DNA of 58,854 nt from Burkholderiaceae bacterium (GTDB lineage Bacteria; Pseudomonadota; Gammaproteobacteria; Burkholderiales; Burkholderiaceae_C): the NCBI GenBank assembly GCA_030654805.1, contig JAURWR010000050.1, positions 1 to 58,854 of the forward strand. The letters are read 5' to 3'. The notes under the pieces are model-generated. The model saw nothing but the letters and a program-made list of their open reading frames with translations. It was not told the DNA's origin and made no database searches. A program made the position numbers and the translations under genes. This document shows positions 46,732 to 55,880 of the stretch, piece by piece (position 1 is the stretch's first letter; every line of letters starts with the position of its first letter).

Positions 46732-47916
46732 TCAGTTTGATTCCTTGATGATCCGACCACTGGCAGACTGGATCGGGCGGGCGTTCATCGGATACAGCCG
46801 CGAGAAAATGGTCAGTTGTTCGGGGGATATCTCGACCGGGGTCTTCATCACCATCCACAGCACGCCCTCGCTGCACGGCGGCGTGGTCAGCGAACCCATG
46901 TAGGTGAAGTAACGCCGATCGGTCGGCAGCAGCGCCATCAGATCAATCTGCCCCTTGGCCATCACCTCGTCGCCCTTCTCGAGCGGCAGGTTGTTCCAGA
47001 TGTTCTGTATGACAGGCTGGGCACTGCCTCGATCGAGCAGCACCGCGATCACCGCCAGCTTGCCTTCGACGCTCTTGTGAACCAGGTGCGCCACCATGTC
47101 GAACGGCTTGCCGTTGATGCGTTCCTCGGACGGGCGGTGAAAGTGGAACTGGACCAGCTCATATCTTTTTCCGGTCACCTCAATCGTGTTGCCGACCGCA
47201 ACATTGACCTGCACCGTGTGCCCGTTGTCGATGACGCGGAAGTTGCTGGGCCGGTAGCTGAACTGCACCGAATCGAGCTCGACCTTGATGCCGTCAGAAA
47301 TGTCGATCGGGCTTTGACGCGTGCCGGTGGAGCAGGTGGCGAACTCGGGCTGGAGCGCGCCCCACGAATCCGGCCCGCCTTCGCCTTCGTAGCTCCAGTG
47401 TCCGGAGGACCGATGGCCGGCCGACGATGCCTTGAGTTGCGCCGCTTCCAGCTTGGTCGCATGCATCGGACTGGCGCCGATCACACGACTGGAGTTGGAC
47501 GCTTGGGCCCCCATCGCGCGGTGCACCCCCGTTGCCGGAACGGCCGCCGCCTGCGACACGACCTTGATCACCCCGGGCGTGGCGGAATCGGGCGCCGTCG
47601 AGGCACCGAGCTTCGCCGCAAGTCGTTCGCGGATCACATCCATGGGATCGCGCGGGGGGCGCTTCGCCGCCGCAGACCCACTGACGGACGGCGCATCTGA
47701 GGCGGCAACCGATTCGCCTGTCCTGTCGGTCTTGTCGGCAGCCGCCATCGGCTTCTTCGCATGTCCAGACTTGTGCTCAGTGGCCGCCGGGGCGTCGTCA
47801 TGGCTTGCCGCTGCGTGTGCTCCAGTGAGCGAAAAGGCGGCCCACAGTGAGGCGATCAAGAGTCGATGACGCAGTTCAATGACGTGGCAAGGGCAGCGGG
47901 ACGGCATGGCGGGCAC
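46732..47916 (-). CDS. Periplasmic alpha-carbonic anhydrase with long N-terminal extension
   Basis: 394 residues. A signal peptide (LLIASLWAAFSLTGAHA, about residues 18-35) suggests periplasmic export. Residues about 36-165 are polar, Ala/Ser/Lys-rich and of unknown function. The alpha-CA domain (about 168-390) starts HWSYEGEGGPDSWGAL, has RQSPIDI, zinc ligands His258 and His260 in QFHFHRPSE and His277 in AHLVHK, then YMGSLTTPPCSEGVLWMV with the conserved Thr. It hydrates CO2 reversibly. Neighbours do not suggest a pathway. Confidence 0.93.
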   Translation of the reverse strand: MPAMPSRCPCHVIELRHRLLIASLWAAFSLTGAHAAASHDDAPAATEHKSGHAKKPMAAADKTDRTGESVAASDAPSVSGSAAAKRPPRDPMDVIRERLAAKLGASTAPDSATPGVIKVVSQAAAVPATGVHRAMGAQASNSSRVIGASPMHATKLEAAQLKASSAGHRSSGHWSYEGEGGPDSWGALQPEFATCSTGTRQSPIDISDGIKVELDSVQFSYRPSNFRVIDNGHTVQVNVAVGNTIEVTGKRYELVQFHFHRPSEERINGKPFDMVAHLVHKSVEGKLAVIAVLLDRGSAQPVIQNIWNNLPLEKGDEVMAKGQIDLMALLPTDRRYFTYMGSLTTPPCSEGVLWMVMKTPVEISPEQLTIFSRLYPMNARPIQSASGRIIKESN

Positions 47917-48001
47917 TCCAAGAACAGACTCGGTGGTCTTCGCGAAGGTATCGGCCTCACAGCGCTCGACTTGAGTGGCCGCCCTGTCCTGCCGGCCGAA
48001 G

Positions 48002-49207
48002 TCAGGCGATCCTCGACCGAACCCAGCCCCAGGCCATCGCCCCGATGGCCAGCAGCGCGAGCGAGGTGGCGGCCAGCGCCACCGTCGAGTGCATCACCAG
48101 CGGCACCACGACGCCGGCCAGCACGCCGCTGGAGGTGCTGCCGATGCACGCCTGCAGCGATGACGCCATGCCGCGTCGATCCGGCGCCTGGTCGAGCACC
48201 ATCAAGGTCACCACCGGCACCATCAGCGCCCAGCCGAACGAAAAGAGCGCGATCGGCACCATGGACCACCAGACATTCGGCTCCAAGACGATGTTGAGTC
48301 CGAGGTTCAGCAGCGACACCGCGCCCATGACCAGGAAGCCGAGGTGAACCTGGCGCTTCGGGGCCACCCGTCCGGCAAGGCGGCCCGACAGGAAAGCGCC
48401 GCCCATGATCCCGGCGATGGTCAACAGGAAGAACCAGAAAAAACGGTCCGGCGGCAGCCCGAGGTGCTCGCCGAGAAACGCCGGTGCCGACAGCGCGTAG
48501 AGGAACATCCCGTTGAACGGCACGCCGCTCGCCAAGGCCAGCGCCAGGAAGCGCGCGTTGCTGCCCAGCTCGGCGTAGCCACGCATCAGGTTCCGCAGGT
48601 TCAGCGGCTGTCGCATCGACGGGTGCAGCGATTCGGGCAGCAGCTGGTGATTGGCGATCCACAGCGCGACGCCGATGGCGGTCAAGAACCAGAACACCGC
48701 ATGCCAATCGAGATGCACGAACAGCAAGCCGCCCACCAGGGGCGCTACTGCGGGCGCGATGCCGAAAAAAATCGTGACCTGCGCCATCACCCGCTGCGCG
48801 TCGGCGGGCGGGAACATGTCGCGGATCACCGCGCGCGACACCACGATGCCGGCGCCGGCGGCCATGCCTTGCAAGGCGCGAAAGAAGATCAGCGCCCCGA
48901 TGTGCTGCGACAGCGCGCAGCCGGCCGACGCCAGCGTGAACACCGCAACGCCCCACAGCACGACGGGTCGCCGGCCCAGGCTGTCCGACAGCGCACCGTG
49001 AAACAGGTTCATCACCGCAAAGCCGAACAGATACGCCGACAGCGTCTGCTGCATCTGCACCGGCGTGGCGCCCAGCGACGATGCGATGCCGCTGAACGCG
49101 GGCAGGTAGGTGTCGATCGAGAACGGGCCCACCATGCCCAGGCAGGCCAGCAGCGCCGCCAGCGCCCAGCGCGGCCGGCGCCAGAGCGTGGTCGCGTCAG
49201 GGTTCAT
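48002..49207 (-). CDS. Bcr/CflA family multidrug efflux MFS transporter
   Basis: 401 residues, twelve hydrophobic helices. FSIDTYLPAFSGIASSLGATPVQMQQTLS is the family start; GALSDSLGRRPVVLWG is the MFS motif A; ALQGMAAGAGIVVSRAVIRDMF is the Bcr/CflA signature in helix 4-5. Proton-driven drug export at the inner membrane is the expected role, with the substrate unknown. It lies downstream of rnpB on the same strand. Confidence 0.93.
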   Translation of the reverse strand: MNPDATTLWRRPRWALAALLACLGMVGPFSIDTYLPAFSGIASSLGATPVQMQQTLSAYLFGFAVMNLFHGALSDSLGRRPVVLWGVAVFTLASAGCALSQHIGALIFFRALQGMAAGAGIVVSRAVIRDMFPPADAQRVMAQVTIFFGIAPAVAPLVGGLLFVHLDWHAVFWFLTAIGVALWIANHQLLPESLHPSMRQPLNLRNLMRGYAELGSNARFLALALASGVPFNGMFLYALSAPAFLGEHLGLPPDRFFWFFLLTIAGIMGGAFLSGRLAGRVAPKRQVHLGFLVMGAVSLLNLGLNIVLEPNVWWSMVPIALFSFGWALMVPVVTLMVLDQAPDRRGMASSLQACIGSTSSGVLAGVVVPLVMHSTVALAATSLALLAIGAMAWGWVRSRIA

Positions 49208-49237
49208 CGGTTGCTGTCGTCGGGTTCGCGGAGGGCA

Positions 49238-49255
49238 CGTTGCCCTGGGGCAACG
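49238..49255 (-). terminator. Candidate terminator hairpin downstream of rnpB
   Basis: A perfect 8-bp stem CGTTGCCC/GGGCAACG with a 2-base loop lies just past the rnpB 3' end on the minus strand and before the MFS gene. A U-run is lacking, so efficiency is uncertain. Confidence 0.4.
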
Positions 49256-49267
49256 GCTGAAATTAGT

Positions 49268-49717
49268 GTGAAGCGAGCCGATAGGCCGGATTCTGTGCAG
49301 CCGAGCGGTCTTGCGATCGCCCGGCCGTGACCGTCATTCCTCTGGGCCGTGCATCGCTGCACGGCTCGGTGCCACCTACCCGCCAGCTCCGCGGAGCCAC
49401 ATCAACGCTGGCCTATTTGGTGTTGCTGCGCGCAGAGATTGCTCGTTTCACCCAAGTCGGGGCGTTGCCCCGACTTGGGTGGCTGCCAGCTTCGGGCTTG
49501 CGCCCGACCCGCTGCGGCACGCCGCATCGGGCACCGGCTTGCGCCGGCGGCTGACAGAACACCCGTACCAGGCACCCCGTCTTGACTCGTCTCTGTAGCT
49601 CTGATCCTCACCTCGCGGTGGACAGCCGTTAGCTGCTGCGCTGCCCTGTGCAGTCCGGACCTTCCTCCAGTGCGCCCTTTCGGGACCTTGCACCAGCGAC
49701 GGTCTGGCTCGCTTCAC
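49268..49717 (-). ncRNA. rnpB: RNase P RNA (class A)
   Basis: The catalytic RNA that trims tRNA 5' ends. On the minus strand, GAAGCGAGCC near the 5' end pairs with GGCTCGCTT at the 3' end (P1). GGAGGAAGGTCCGGACTGC is the 5' core, CTACAGAGACGAG a core loop, and GCAACACCAAATAGGCC the conserved 3' region. At about 450 bases it is longer than E. coli M1 (377). Part of the excess is a perfect 14-bp hairpin at 49450-49480. Several open frames cross it on both strands but are not genes. Ends are accurate to a few bases. Confidence 0.93.
49450..49480. repeat. Perfect 14-bp palindromic hairpin within rnpB
   Basis: ACCCAAGTCGGGGC at 49450-49463 pairs without mismatch with 49467-49480 around GTT. It lies just 5' of the conserved GCAACACCAAATAGG core in the RNA and probably forms the tip of an expanded variable helix such as P12. 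Confidence 0.75.
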
Positions 49718-49723
49718 CAGCGC

Positions 49724-49729
49724 ATTATC
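49724..49729 (-). promoter_or_regulatory. Candidate -10 box of rnpB
   Basis: The minus strand has GATAAT (5/6 to TATAAT) seven bases before the predicted RNA 5' end. No clear -35 box is found. The promoter would overlap the 3' end of htpX. Confidence 0.45.
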
Positions 49730-49756
49730 TCAGGCGCGTCGTTGGCCGCGCTGAAG

Positions 49757-50632
49757 TCAGGGGGCTTCGCGCAGACGAGCGATGCGCTCTTCCATCGGCG
49801 GGTGCGTCGAGAACAGCGTCATCAGGCCGCTCGGGCGCGAGCTGATGCCCATCGCGGCCATCGCCTTCGGCATCTCGCCGGGGTCGAGCCCGCCGAGGCG
49901 CGCCAGCGCGTTGATCATCGGCTGCTTGCGGCCCAGCAGCTGGGCCGAGCCGGCATCGGCGCGGAACTCGCGCTGGCGCGAGAACCAGGCGACGATCATC
50001 GCTGCCAGCACGCCCAGCAGCAGGTCCATCACCACCGTGGTGATCATGTAGCCGACGCCCGGCCGCTCGCTGTTGTTGCGCAGGATCAGGCGGTCGACCA
50101 CGTAGCCGATCACGCGCGACAGGAACACGACGAAGGTGTTCATCACGCCCTGGATCAGCGTCATCGTCACCATGTCGCCGTTGGCGACGTGCGCGACCTC
50201 GTGGCCGATGACGGCCTCGACCTCCTCGCGCGTCATCGACTGCACCAGACCCGTCGACACCGCGACCAGTGCCGAGTTCTTGAACGCGCCGGTGGCGAAG
50301 GCGTTGGGCGCGCCGTCGTAGATCGCGACTTCGGGCATCGCGATGCCCGCGCGCTCCGCAAAGCGCTTGACGCTGCCGACCAGCCACTGGTGGGTCGGGT
50401 CAGGCGAGTCGTTGATGACCTGTGCACCGGTGGTCCACTTGGCCATCGGCTTGCTGATCAGCAGCGAGATGATCGCGCCGCCAAAACCCATGACCAGCGA
50501 GAAACCCAGCAGCGACCCCAGGTTGAGGCCGCTGGCGCTGAGGTAGCGGTTCAGGCCCAACAGGTTCACGGCGATGCCCAGCACCACCATCACGGCGACG
50601 TTGGTCAACAGAAACAAGGCGATGCGTTTCAT
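49757..50632 (-). CDS. htpX: Membrane zinc metalloprotease HtpX
   Basis: 291 residues, M48 protease of inner-membrane protein quality control. Two N-terminal helices ([24 protein letters not shown] and [20 protein letters not shown]) precede SKPMAKW. The zinc motif [13 protein letters not shown] has His144, Glu145 and His148. Further helices and a third ligand region [14 protein letters not shown] follow. The end, [16 protein letters not shown], is the family tail. Usually heat- or envelope-stress induced; no such promoter is recognised here. Confidence 0.96.
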   Translation of the reverse strand: MKRIALFLLTNVAVMVVLGIAVNLLGLNRYLSASGLNLGSLLGFSLVMGFGGAIISLLISKPMAKWTTGAQVINDSPDPTHQWLVGSVKRFAERAGIAMPEVAIYDGAPNAFATGAFKNSALVAVSTGLVQSMTREEVEAVIGHEVAHVANGDMVTMTLIQGVMNTFVVFLSRVIGYVVDRLILRNNSERPGVGYMITTVVMDLLLGVLAAMIVAWFSRQREFRADAGSAQLLGRKQPMINALARLGGLDPGEMPKAMAAMGISSRPSGLMTLFSTHPPMEERIARLREAP

Positions 50633-50659
50633 GGGGTCCTTTCAGAAACCGTGGTGAGG

Positions 50660-51448
50660 TTATGCGGTCGGCCCGCCGGTTTTCAAGTTTTGGCGCGACG
50701 GGCGGAAGACCGATGCATCGTCATAGAAGCCGGGTTGTTCGTTCGAGTTCCACCAGCCAGGCACGCCGAGCACCGGCAAGGGCAGCCAGGGCTTGGCAGC
50801 CAGGGCCTCGGCGCTCAGCTGTCCGGCCAACCAGGCCGACGGATCGGCCACATCGGGCGGCACCACCCACACATGTGAGGTGATCGACTTGCGCGGCTGC
50901 ATCAGCTTCTCGAGCAGCGCGTGCCCGAACAGTTCCAGCCGGGCTTCGCTCCACAGCGCGCGGCGCTTGACGAACAACTCGGTCCAGTCGCGCCGCTGAA
51001 GCGCATCGATCAACGCAGACGGCGCCTGCAGCCAGGCGGCGTTCTCGTCGAACAGCGTCAGCGCGTCCCGAACCGCACCGCGCACGTTGTCGACGCGATC
51101 GCCTGGGCTACGGCGTTCAAGCTGCTCGACCTGCAGCGCGTTGAGCCGGGCCTTGAGTTGACGATGCCGCAGCCACATCAGGCCGTTGAAGAAGTCGTGC
51201 GCGTTGTTCCGCGTCGGCACACTGGACGTTCGCGCGATGAAGGCTTCATAGGGCTCGCCAGGCGGCAGAGCCTCTTGGTCGACGAAGCACCGGGACATCG
51301 GCTGGCGACCGAGCCGTGCTGCTGCCAGCGCCTGATTGAGTGCATCGACAACGGACACGCCGGAAGCGACCTGCTGGCCGATCGGCTCGCCGACGGCGCG
51401 ATGGAGTGCCAGCCACGGCACAGTCCAGTCGATCGACACACCGGCCAT
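50660..51448 (-). CDS. DUF3025 domain-containing protein
   Basis: 262 residues from ATG 51448 (MAGVSIDWTVPW). Family signatures include YEAFIARTSSVPTRNNAHDFFNGLMWL, RDALTLFDENAAW, and HALLEKLMQPRKSITSHVWVV. No enzymatic motif is recognised and the function is unknown. The histidine and aspartate-rich conserved segments hint at a catalytic or metal role, which is only a guess. A longer start at 51517 would run into the NYN gene. Sixteen bases separate it from that gene on the same strand. Confidence 0.85.
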   Translation of the reverse strand: MAGVSIDWTVPWLALHRAVGEPIGQQVASGVSVVDALNQALAAARLGRQPMSRCFVDQEALPPGEPYEAFIARTSSVPTRNNAHDFFNGLMWLRHRQLKARLNALQVEQLERRSPGDRVDNVRGAVRDALTLFDENAAWLQAPSALIDALQRRDWTELFVKRRALWSEARLELFGHALLEKLMQPRKSITSHVWVVPPDVADPSAWLAGQLSAEALAAKPWLPLPVLGVPGWWNSNEQPGFYDDASVFRPSRQNLKTGGPTA

Positions 51449-51464
51449 GCGGCCGCCTGCGCAA

Positions 51465-52379
51465 TCAGTCACCCGCAGGCGCGCCCCCCAGGAAACGCAC
51501 CGACTCGGGCTTTTCAATAGGCAGCAACGCGAAATGCGCTTCCAGCTTCTTGAAGAAGGACGTGGTCTTGCCGCTCTTGGTCAGCAGGCCCCGCTCGCGC
51601 AACGCGACCGCCACGCCATTGAGCCGGACGGCCGTGCCGCCACGCAGGTCGGGGCAAGCGTCGAGCACCGCTTCGACGGCAACAGGCAGTGCGCGCGGCG
51701 CTGCTGCCAGCGGCGCCAGAGCCTTCGCCGCAGGCGGGGTCTTGGCTGCCGGCCGCCTTCGTGATGGAGTGGAGCGCACCGGCGGCGTCTCGACGGCAGG
51801 GGCCTCGGTCGGGACGGTGAGGGGGACAGGGATCGCCACACGCGCAGCGGGCCGGCGCGCGCGCGTCGAGATCGGTGCGGCAGGTGCGACCGTCTCAAGC
51901 GGTGCGGCGGCGCGGCTCGACGACCGCGCGGCCGACCGCACCTTCGCCAAGCCGATCACCTCGAACTGGTCGTAGACGCGCTCGTAGTCGCGCTCGATGT
52001 CGCGGCCCGACTTGCCTTGCTGGCCGTAGCCCGTGACGCGACAGCCGAGCTCGCGCAGCCGCACGATCAGCGGCGAGTAGTCCATGTCGGACGACACGAT
52101 CACCACCTCGTCGACCGGCTGCCGCAGCACCAGCTCGACCGCATCGATCGCCATCGCGATGTCGGTGGCGTTGGGGCCGGCGAAAGTGCTCGGCAGGAAG
52201 CGGATGGCGTGGTCGCGACAGACTTCAGCGAACTCGGCCGCCTTCTGCACGCTGCCATAGGCCCGCCGATGCTGCAGACGCGCGGCGGACAGGCCAAGCT
52301 TGTGCAGCACCTGGCGCAAGACCTCGACGGAAACATTGTCGGCGTCGATCAGCAACGCGATGCGGGTGGTGGAGTCCAT
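51465..52379 (-). CDS. NYN-domain (LabA/DUF88-type) protein with C-terminal LOTUS-like region
   Basis: 304 residues. The NYN domain (about 1-145) has IALLIDADNVSVEVL, TDIAMAIDAVELVL and VVIVSSDMDYSPLI, with the aspartates that form the PIN-like metal site, so ribonuclease activity is plausible. An Ala/Pro/Arg-rich linker spans about 150-230. The C-terminal 65 residues (VAVALRERGLLTKSGKTTSFFKKLEAHF) look like an OST-HTH/LOTUS winged helix often fused to NYN domains. ATG 52379 follows pyrC by 13 bases. Confidence 0.85.
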   Translation of the reverse strand: MDSTTRIALLIDADNVSVEVLRQVLHKLGLSAARLQHRRAYGSVQKAAEFAEVCRDHAIRFLPSTFAGPNATDIAMAIDAVELVLRQPVDEVVIVSSDMDYSPLIVRLRELGCRVTGYGQQGKSGRDIERDYERVYDQFEVIGLAKVRSAARSSSRAAAPLETVAPAAPISTRARRPAARVAIPVPLTVPTEAPAVETPPVRSTPSRRRPAAKTPPAAKALAPLAAAPRALPVAVEAVLDACPDLRGGTAVRLNGVAVALRERGLLTKSGKTTSFFKKLEAHFALLPIEKPESVRFLGGAPAGD

Positions 52380-52392
52380 GGGGTTTCCCGGT

Positions 52393-53424
52393 TCAGGCAA
52401 CAAGGCGCCAGGGCAGCACTTCGCCACCACGCAAGGGTTTGAGCTGGGTTTCGCCGAAGGGCAGCGATTCAGGCAGGGTCCACGCCTCGCGGCGCAGCGT
52501 GATCGTTCCGGTGTTGCGCGGCAGGCCGTAGAACGCGGGGCCATGGAAGCTGGAGAAACCTTCCAAACGCTCTAGCGCTCCGGCCGCCTCGAAGGCCTCG
52601 GCGTACAGCTCGATCGCCGACAGCGCGGTGTAGCAGCCGGCGCAGCCGGTGGCGTGTTCCTTCAGGTGCACCGCATGCGGTGCGCTGTCGGTGCCGAGAA
52701 AGAATCGATCGCTGCCCGACGTGGCTGCCGCCACCAGCGCCTGGCGGTGCACCTCGCGCTTCAACACCGGCAGGCAGTAGTAGTGCGGCCGCACGCCGCC
52801 CATGAACAGCGCGTTGCGGTTGTAGAGCAGGTGATGCGCGGTGACGGTTGCGGCCGTGTGGACGCCGGCCGAGGTGACGTACTGCGCCGCCTCGCGCGTG
52901 GTGATGTGCTCGAAGACGATCTTCAGTTCGGGGAAGTCGCGCCGCAGCGGGATCAGCTTCGTGTCGATGAACACCGCCTCGCGGTCGAAGAGGTCGATGT
53001 CGGGATCGGTGACCTCGCCGTGCACCAGCAGCGGCATGCCGAGGCGCTGCATCGCGTCCAGCGTCGCATGCGTCTTGCGCAGATCGGTGACGCCGGCATC
53101 GCTGTTGGTGGTCGCGCCCGCGGGATACAGCTTGACCGCGACGATGCCGGCGTCCTTCGCCCGCGCGATCTCGTCGGGCGGCAGCTGGTCGGTCAGGTAC
53201 AACGTCATCAGCGGTTCGAACACAAGCCCTGCCGGCAGCGCGGCACGGATGCGCGCGGCATAGGCCAGCGCCTGCGCAGTGCTGGTCACGGGCGGCTTCA
53301 GGTTGGGCATCACGATCGCCCGGGCGAACTGCCGCGCGGTGTCGGGCAGCACCGCGGCCATCGCGGCGCCATCGCGCAGGTGCAGATGCCAGTCGTCGGG
53401 ACGCGTGAGGGTCAGCGAATTCAT
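52393..53424 (-). CDS. pyrC: Dihydroorotase (class II, active form)
   Basis: 343 residues, cyclising carbamoyl aspartate to dihydroorotate. The zinc HxH is intact in [10 protein letters not shown]. The carboxylated lysine is in [14 protein letters not shown]; histidines in LLVHGEVTD and [10 protein letters not shown] and the Asp in FLGTDSAPH complete the site. This is the E. coli-type enzyme and, in contrast to the degenerate PyrC' at 4928-6223, should supply the cell's dihydroorotase activity. ATG 53424 ([11 protein letters not shown]) matches the family start. Confidence 0.97.
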   Translation of the reverse strand: MNSLTLTRPDDWHLHLRDGAAMAAVLPDTARQFARAIVMPNLKPPVTSTAQALAYAARIRAALPAGLVFEPLMTLYLTDQLPPDEIARAKDAGIVAVKLYPAGATTNSDAGVTDLRKTHATLDAMQRLGMPLLVHGEVTDPDIDLFDREAVFIDTKLIPLRRDFPELKIVFEHITTREAAQYVTSAGVHTAATVTAHHLLYNRNALFMGGVRPHYYCLPVLKREVHRQALVAAATSGSDRFFLGTDSAPHAVHLKEHATGCAGCYTALSAIELYAEAFEAAGALERLEGFSSFHGPAFYGLPRNTGTITLRREAWTLPESLPFGETQLKPLRGGEVLPWRLVA

Positions 53425-53497
53425 CCGGCGATTTTGCATCGCGCCTTGCGCTGCTCCCGCGTTCCTGCGAAGAGCGGCGCGCGACTCGGTGCTCCGC

Positions 53498-54232
53498 TCA
53501 GTGCTGCAGGATCTTCGACAGGAATTCCTTGGCGCGCGGCGAGCGCTGCTCGGGCTGGCCGAAGAAGCCCTCGCGTGTGCAGTCCTCGACGATCTTGCCG
53601 GCGTCCATGAAGATCACGCGGTGGCTGACCTTCTTAGCGAAGCCCATCTCGTGCGTGACGCACATCATCGTCATGCCTTCATTGGCGAGCTGGACCATCA
53701 CGTCGAGCACCTCGCCGACCATCTCGGGGTCGAGCGCCGAGGTCGGCTCGTCGAACAGCATCACGATCGGGTCCATGCTGAGCGCACGGGCGATCGCGAC
53801 GCGCTGTTGCTGACCGCCCGACAGCTGGCCGGGGAACTTGTCCTTGTGCACCATCAGGCCGACGCGGTCGAGCATCTTCAGACCGCGCGTCTTGGCATCG
53901 TCCGGATTGCGCTTGAGCACCCGAATCTGCGCGAGCGTCAGGTTCTCGGTGACGGTGAGGTGCGGGAACAGCTCGAAATGCTGGAACACCATGCCGACAC
54001 GCGCACGCAGCTTCGGCAGGTTGGTCTTCGGATCGGCGATGCTGATGCCGTCGACGACGATGTCGCCCTTCTGGAACGGTTCGAGCGCGTTGACGGTCTT
54101 GATCAGCGTGCTCTTGCCCGAACCGGACGGCCCGCACACCACGACGACCTCGCCCTTCTTGATCGAGGTGGTGCAGTCGGTCAGCACCTGGAAGCTGCCG
54201 TACCACTTGGAGATGTTCTTGATGTCGATCAT
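53498..54232 (-). CDS. gltL: Glutamate/aspartate ABC transporter ATP-binding protein
   Basis: 244 residues, polar amino-acid uptake ATPase. [17 protein letters not shown] opens it; Walker [11 protein letters not shown]-loop [12 protein letters not shown], signature [15 protein letters not shown], Walker [16 protein letters not shown] and the switch His in CVTHEMGFA are intact. Closest in style to GltL. It is the last gene of the gltI-gltJ-gltK-gltL operon. The 85-base spacer from gltK holds a REP-like repeat. Confidence 0.95.
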   Translation of the reverse strand: MIDIKNISKWYGSFQVLTDCTTSIKKGEVVVVCGPSGSGKSTLIKTVNALEPFQKGDIVVDGISIADPKTNLPKLRARVGMVFQHFELFPHLTVTENLTLAQIRVLKRNPDDAKTRGLKMLDRVGLMVHKDKFPGQLSGGQQQRVAIARALSMDPIVMLFDEPTSALDPEMVGEVLDVMVQLANEGMTMMCVTHEMGFAKKVSHRVIFMDAGKIVEDCTREGFFGQPEQRSPRAKEFLSKILQH

Positions 54233-54260
54233 GTGCAGCCTCTGTGATCGGCGTACTGCC

Positions 54261-54296
54261 GCCCCCATCCCGGCCTTCCCCCAGCGGGGGAAGGAG
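54261..54296. repeat. REP-like hairpin family B (gltK-gltL spacer)
   Basis: Identical over 36 bases to 27304-27339. The 9-bp stem is at 54274-54282 and 54286-54294 around loop AGC. It sits between two genes of one operon, where it could affect the relative yield of GltL. Confidence 0.85.
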
Positions 54297-54317
54297 TGAA
54301 GTGTGGAAGACCTCTGT

Positions 54318-55007
54318 TCATCGGATGATGGCGATCTTCTTCTGCAGCCGACGCACCAGCATCGACAGACTGAAGCAGATGACGAAATACACGACGGCGG
54401 CGACCAGGTAGGTTTCGACCGGGCGATTGAAATTCTTGCCGGCGATCTCGAAGCCCTTCAGCAGGTCGTAGGCACCGATCGCGTAGACCAGCGAGGTGTC
54501 CTGGAACAGGATGATGGTCTGCGTCATCAGCACCGGCAGCATGTTGCGGAAGGCCTGCGGCAACACCACCAGCTGCATCGTCTGCGCGTAGCTCATGCCC
54601 ACCGCGTAGCCGGCGTACACCTGACCCCGTGGCACCGACTGGATGCCGGCGCGCATGATCTCAGAGTAGTAGGCCGCCTCGAACACCGTGAAGGTGATGA
54701 TGGCGCTCAGTTCGGCGCGGTGGTTGGACCCCCAGCTGCCCGCGATCCCGGAATAGAACCCGGCAGGGATCAGCAGGAAGAACCAGAGAATCACCATCAC
54801 CAGCGGGATCGAGCGCAGCGTGGTGACATACGCAGAGGCCGGGAGCACCAACCATTTCTTGCCCGAGAGCCGCATCAGCGCCAGCACGGTGCCGAGTGCG
54901 ATGCCGCCGACCATCGCAATGGCGGTCAGCTGCAACGAGAAGAACAGCCCCGTGAGGATGAAGCTGGAAACGACGCTCCAATCGAAGAATCCGAAGTCCA
55001 GGTTCAT
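54318..55007 (-). CDS. gltK: Glutamate/aspartate ABC transporter permease GltK
   Basis: 229 residues with about five membrane helices. It opens [23 protein letters not shown]. The EAA loop of polar amino-acid permeases is seen in [15 protein letters not shown]-type sequence ([23 protein letters not shown]), followed by [25 protein letters not shown]. It pairs with GltJ in the inner membrane. Confidence 0.94.
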   Translation of the reverse strand: MNLDFGFFDWSVVSSFILTGLFFSLQLTAIAMVGGIALGTVLALMRLSGKKWLVLPASAYVTTLRSIPLVMVILWFFLLIPAGFYSGIAGSWGSNHRAELSAIITFTVFEAAYYSEIMRAGIQSVPRGQVYAGYAVGMSYAQTMQLVVLPQAFRNMLPVLMTQTIILFQDTSLVYAIGAYDLLKGFEIAGKNFNRPVETYLVAAVVYFVICFSLSMLVRRLQKKIAIIR

Positions 55008-55083
55008 TCAGGCCTCCCGCCGGGCCGTCCCAAGGGGGCCTGCGCCACCTCGGGGGGCAGGAGCAGCGTGACGTAGAGGCTCA

Positions 55084-55830
55084 TCATTTGCCGCCCCCGA
55101 TCATCCCTGGCACCTGGACGCGGTTCTCGATGAAGAGCGCAACGCGACTGATGACGAAAGCTGACAAGAAATACAGGCCTGTCACCGCGAGGTAGATCTC
55201 GATGTTGCGCGAGGTTTCCTCACCGGCCTGCCGCGCAAACATCGTCAATTCGGCGATGCTGATCGCAAACGCCACCGACGAGTTCTTGACGATGTTCATC
55301 GATTCGCTGGTCAGCGGCGGGATGACGATGCGAAACGCCATCGGCAGCAGCACGTAGCGGTAGGTCTGCGGCAGGGTCAGACCCATCGCCAAGCCGGCGT
55401 AGCGTTGGCCTTTCGGCAAGGCCTGGATACCGGCCTTGACCTGCTCGGCCACCCGCGCCGACGTGAAGAACCCCAACGCAAACACCATCAACAGGAAGCT
55501 CGGGACCTGCTTCAACGGCGGGATCAGCTCCGGGATCACGTAGTACCAGAGGAAGACCTGCACCAGCAGCGGAATGTTGCGGAACAGCTCCGTCCACGCG
55601 TTGCCGATGAACATCCAGGTCTTGTTGGGCGCGGTGCGAAGAACGCCCATCAGTGCACCGACTGAAAGCGCCACGACCAGCGCCAGCAGCGATACCGACA
55701 GCGTCCAGCCCCAAGCCGACAGCAGCCAGTCGAGGTAGGTGATGTCGCCGCCGGTGCCGAAACAGCTCGGCTGGACCTCACCCTCCAGGGTGCTCTTGCA
55801 GAACACCTGCCAATCCCAATTGCTTGCCAA
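55084..55830 (-). CDS. gltJ: Glutamate/aspartate ABC transporter permease GltJ
   Basis: 248 residues. The first part WDWQVFCKSTLEGEVQP is periplasmic, then about five helices. The EAA loop ARVAEQVKAGIQALPKGQRYAGLAMG and VIPPLTSESMNIVKNSSVAFAIS match GltJ. It is separated from gltK by a 76-base GC-rich spacer (55008-55083) with no gene. Confidence 0.94.
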   Translation of the reverse strand: MASNWDWQVFCKSTLEGEVQPSCFGTGGDITYLDWLLSAWGWTLSVSLLALVVALSVGALMGVLRTAPNKTWMFIGNAWTELFRNIPLLVQVFLWYYVIPELIPPLKQVPSFLLMVFALGFFTSARVAEQVKAGIQALPKGQRYAGLAMGLTLPQTYRYVLLPMAFRIVIPPLTSESMNIVKNSSVAFAISIAELTMFARQAGEETSRNIEIYLAVTGLYFLSAFVISRVALFIENRVQVPGMIGGGK

Positions 55831-55880
55831 GGCTCGCTCCCTGTGTTCTTGTCAGCGTGGTGTGGACGGGGCAGTCGGGA

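Noticed and set aside
49311-49717. Several short open frames over rnpB
   Set aside because: The region folds as RNase P RNA; frames on both strands are chance.
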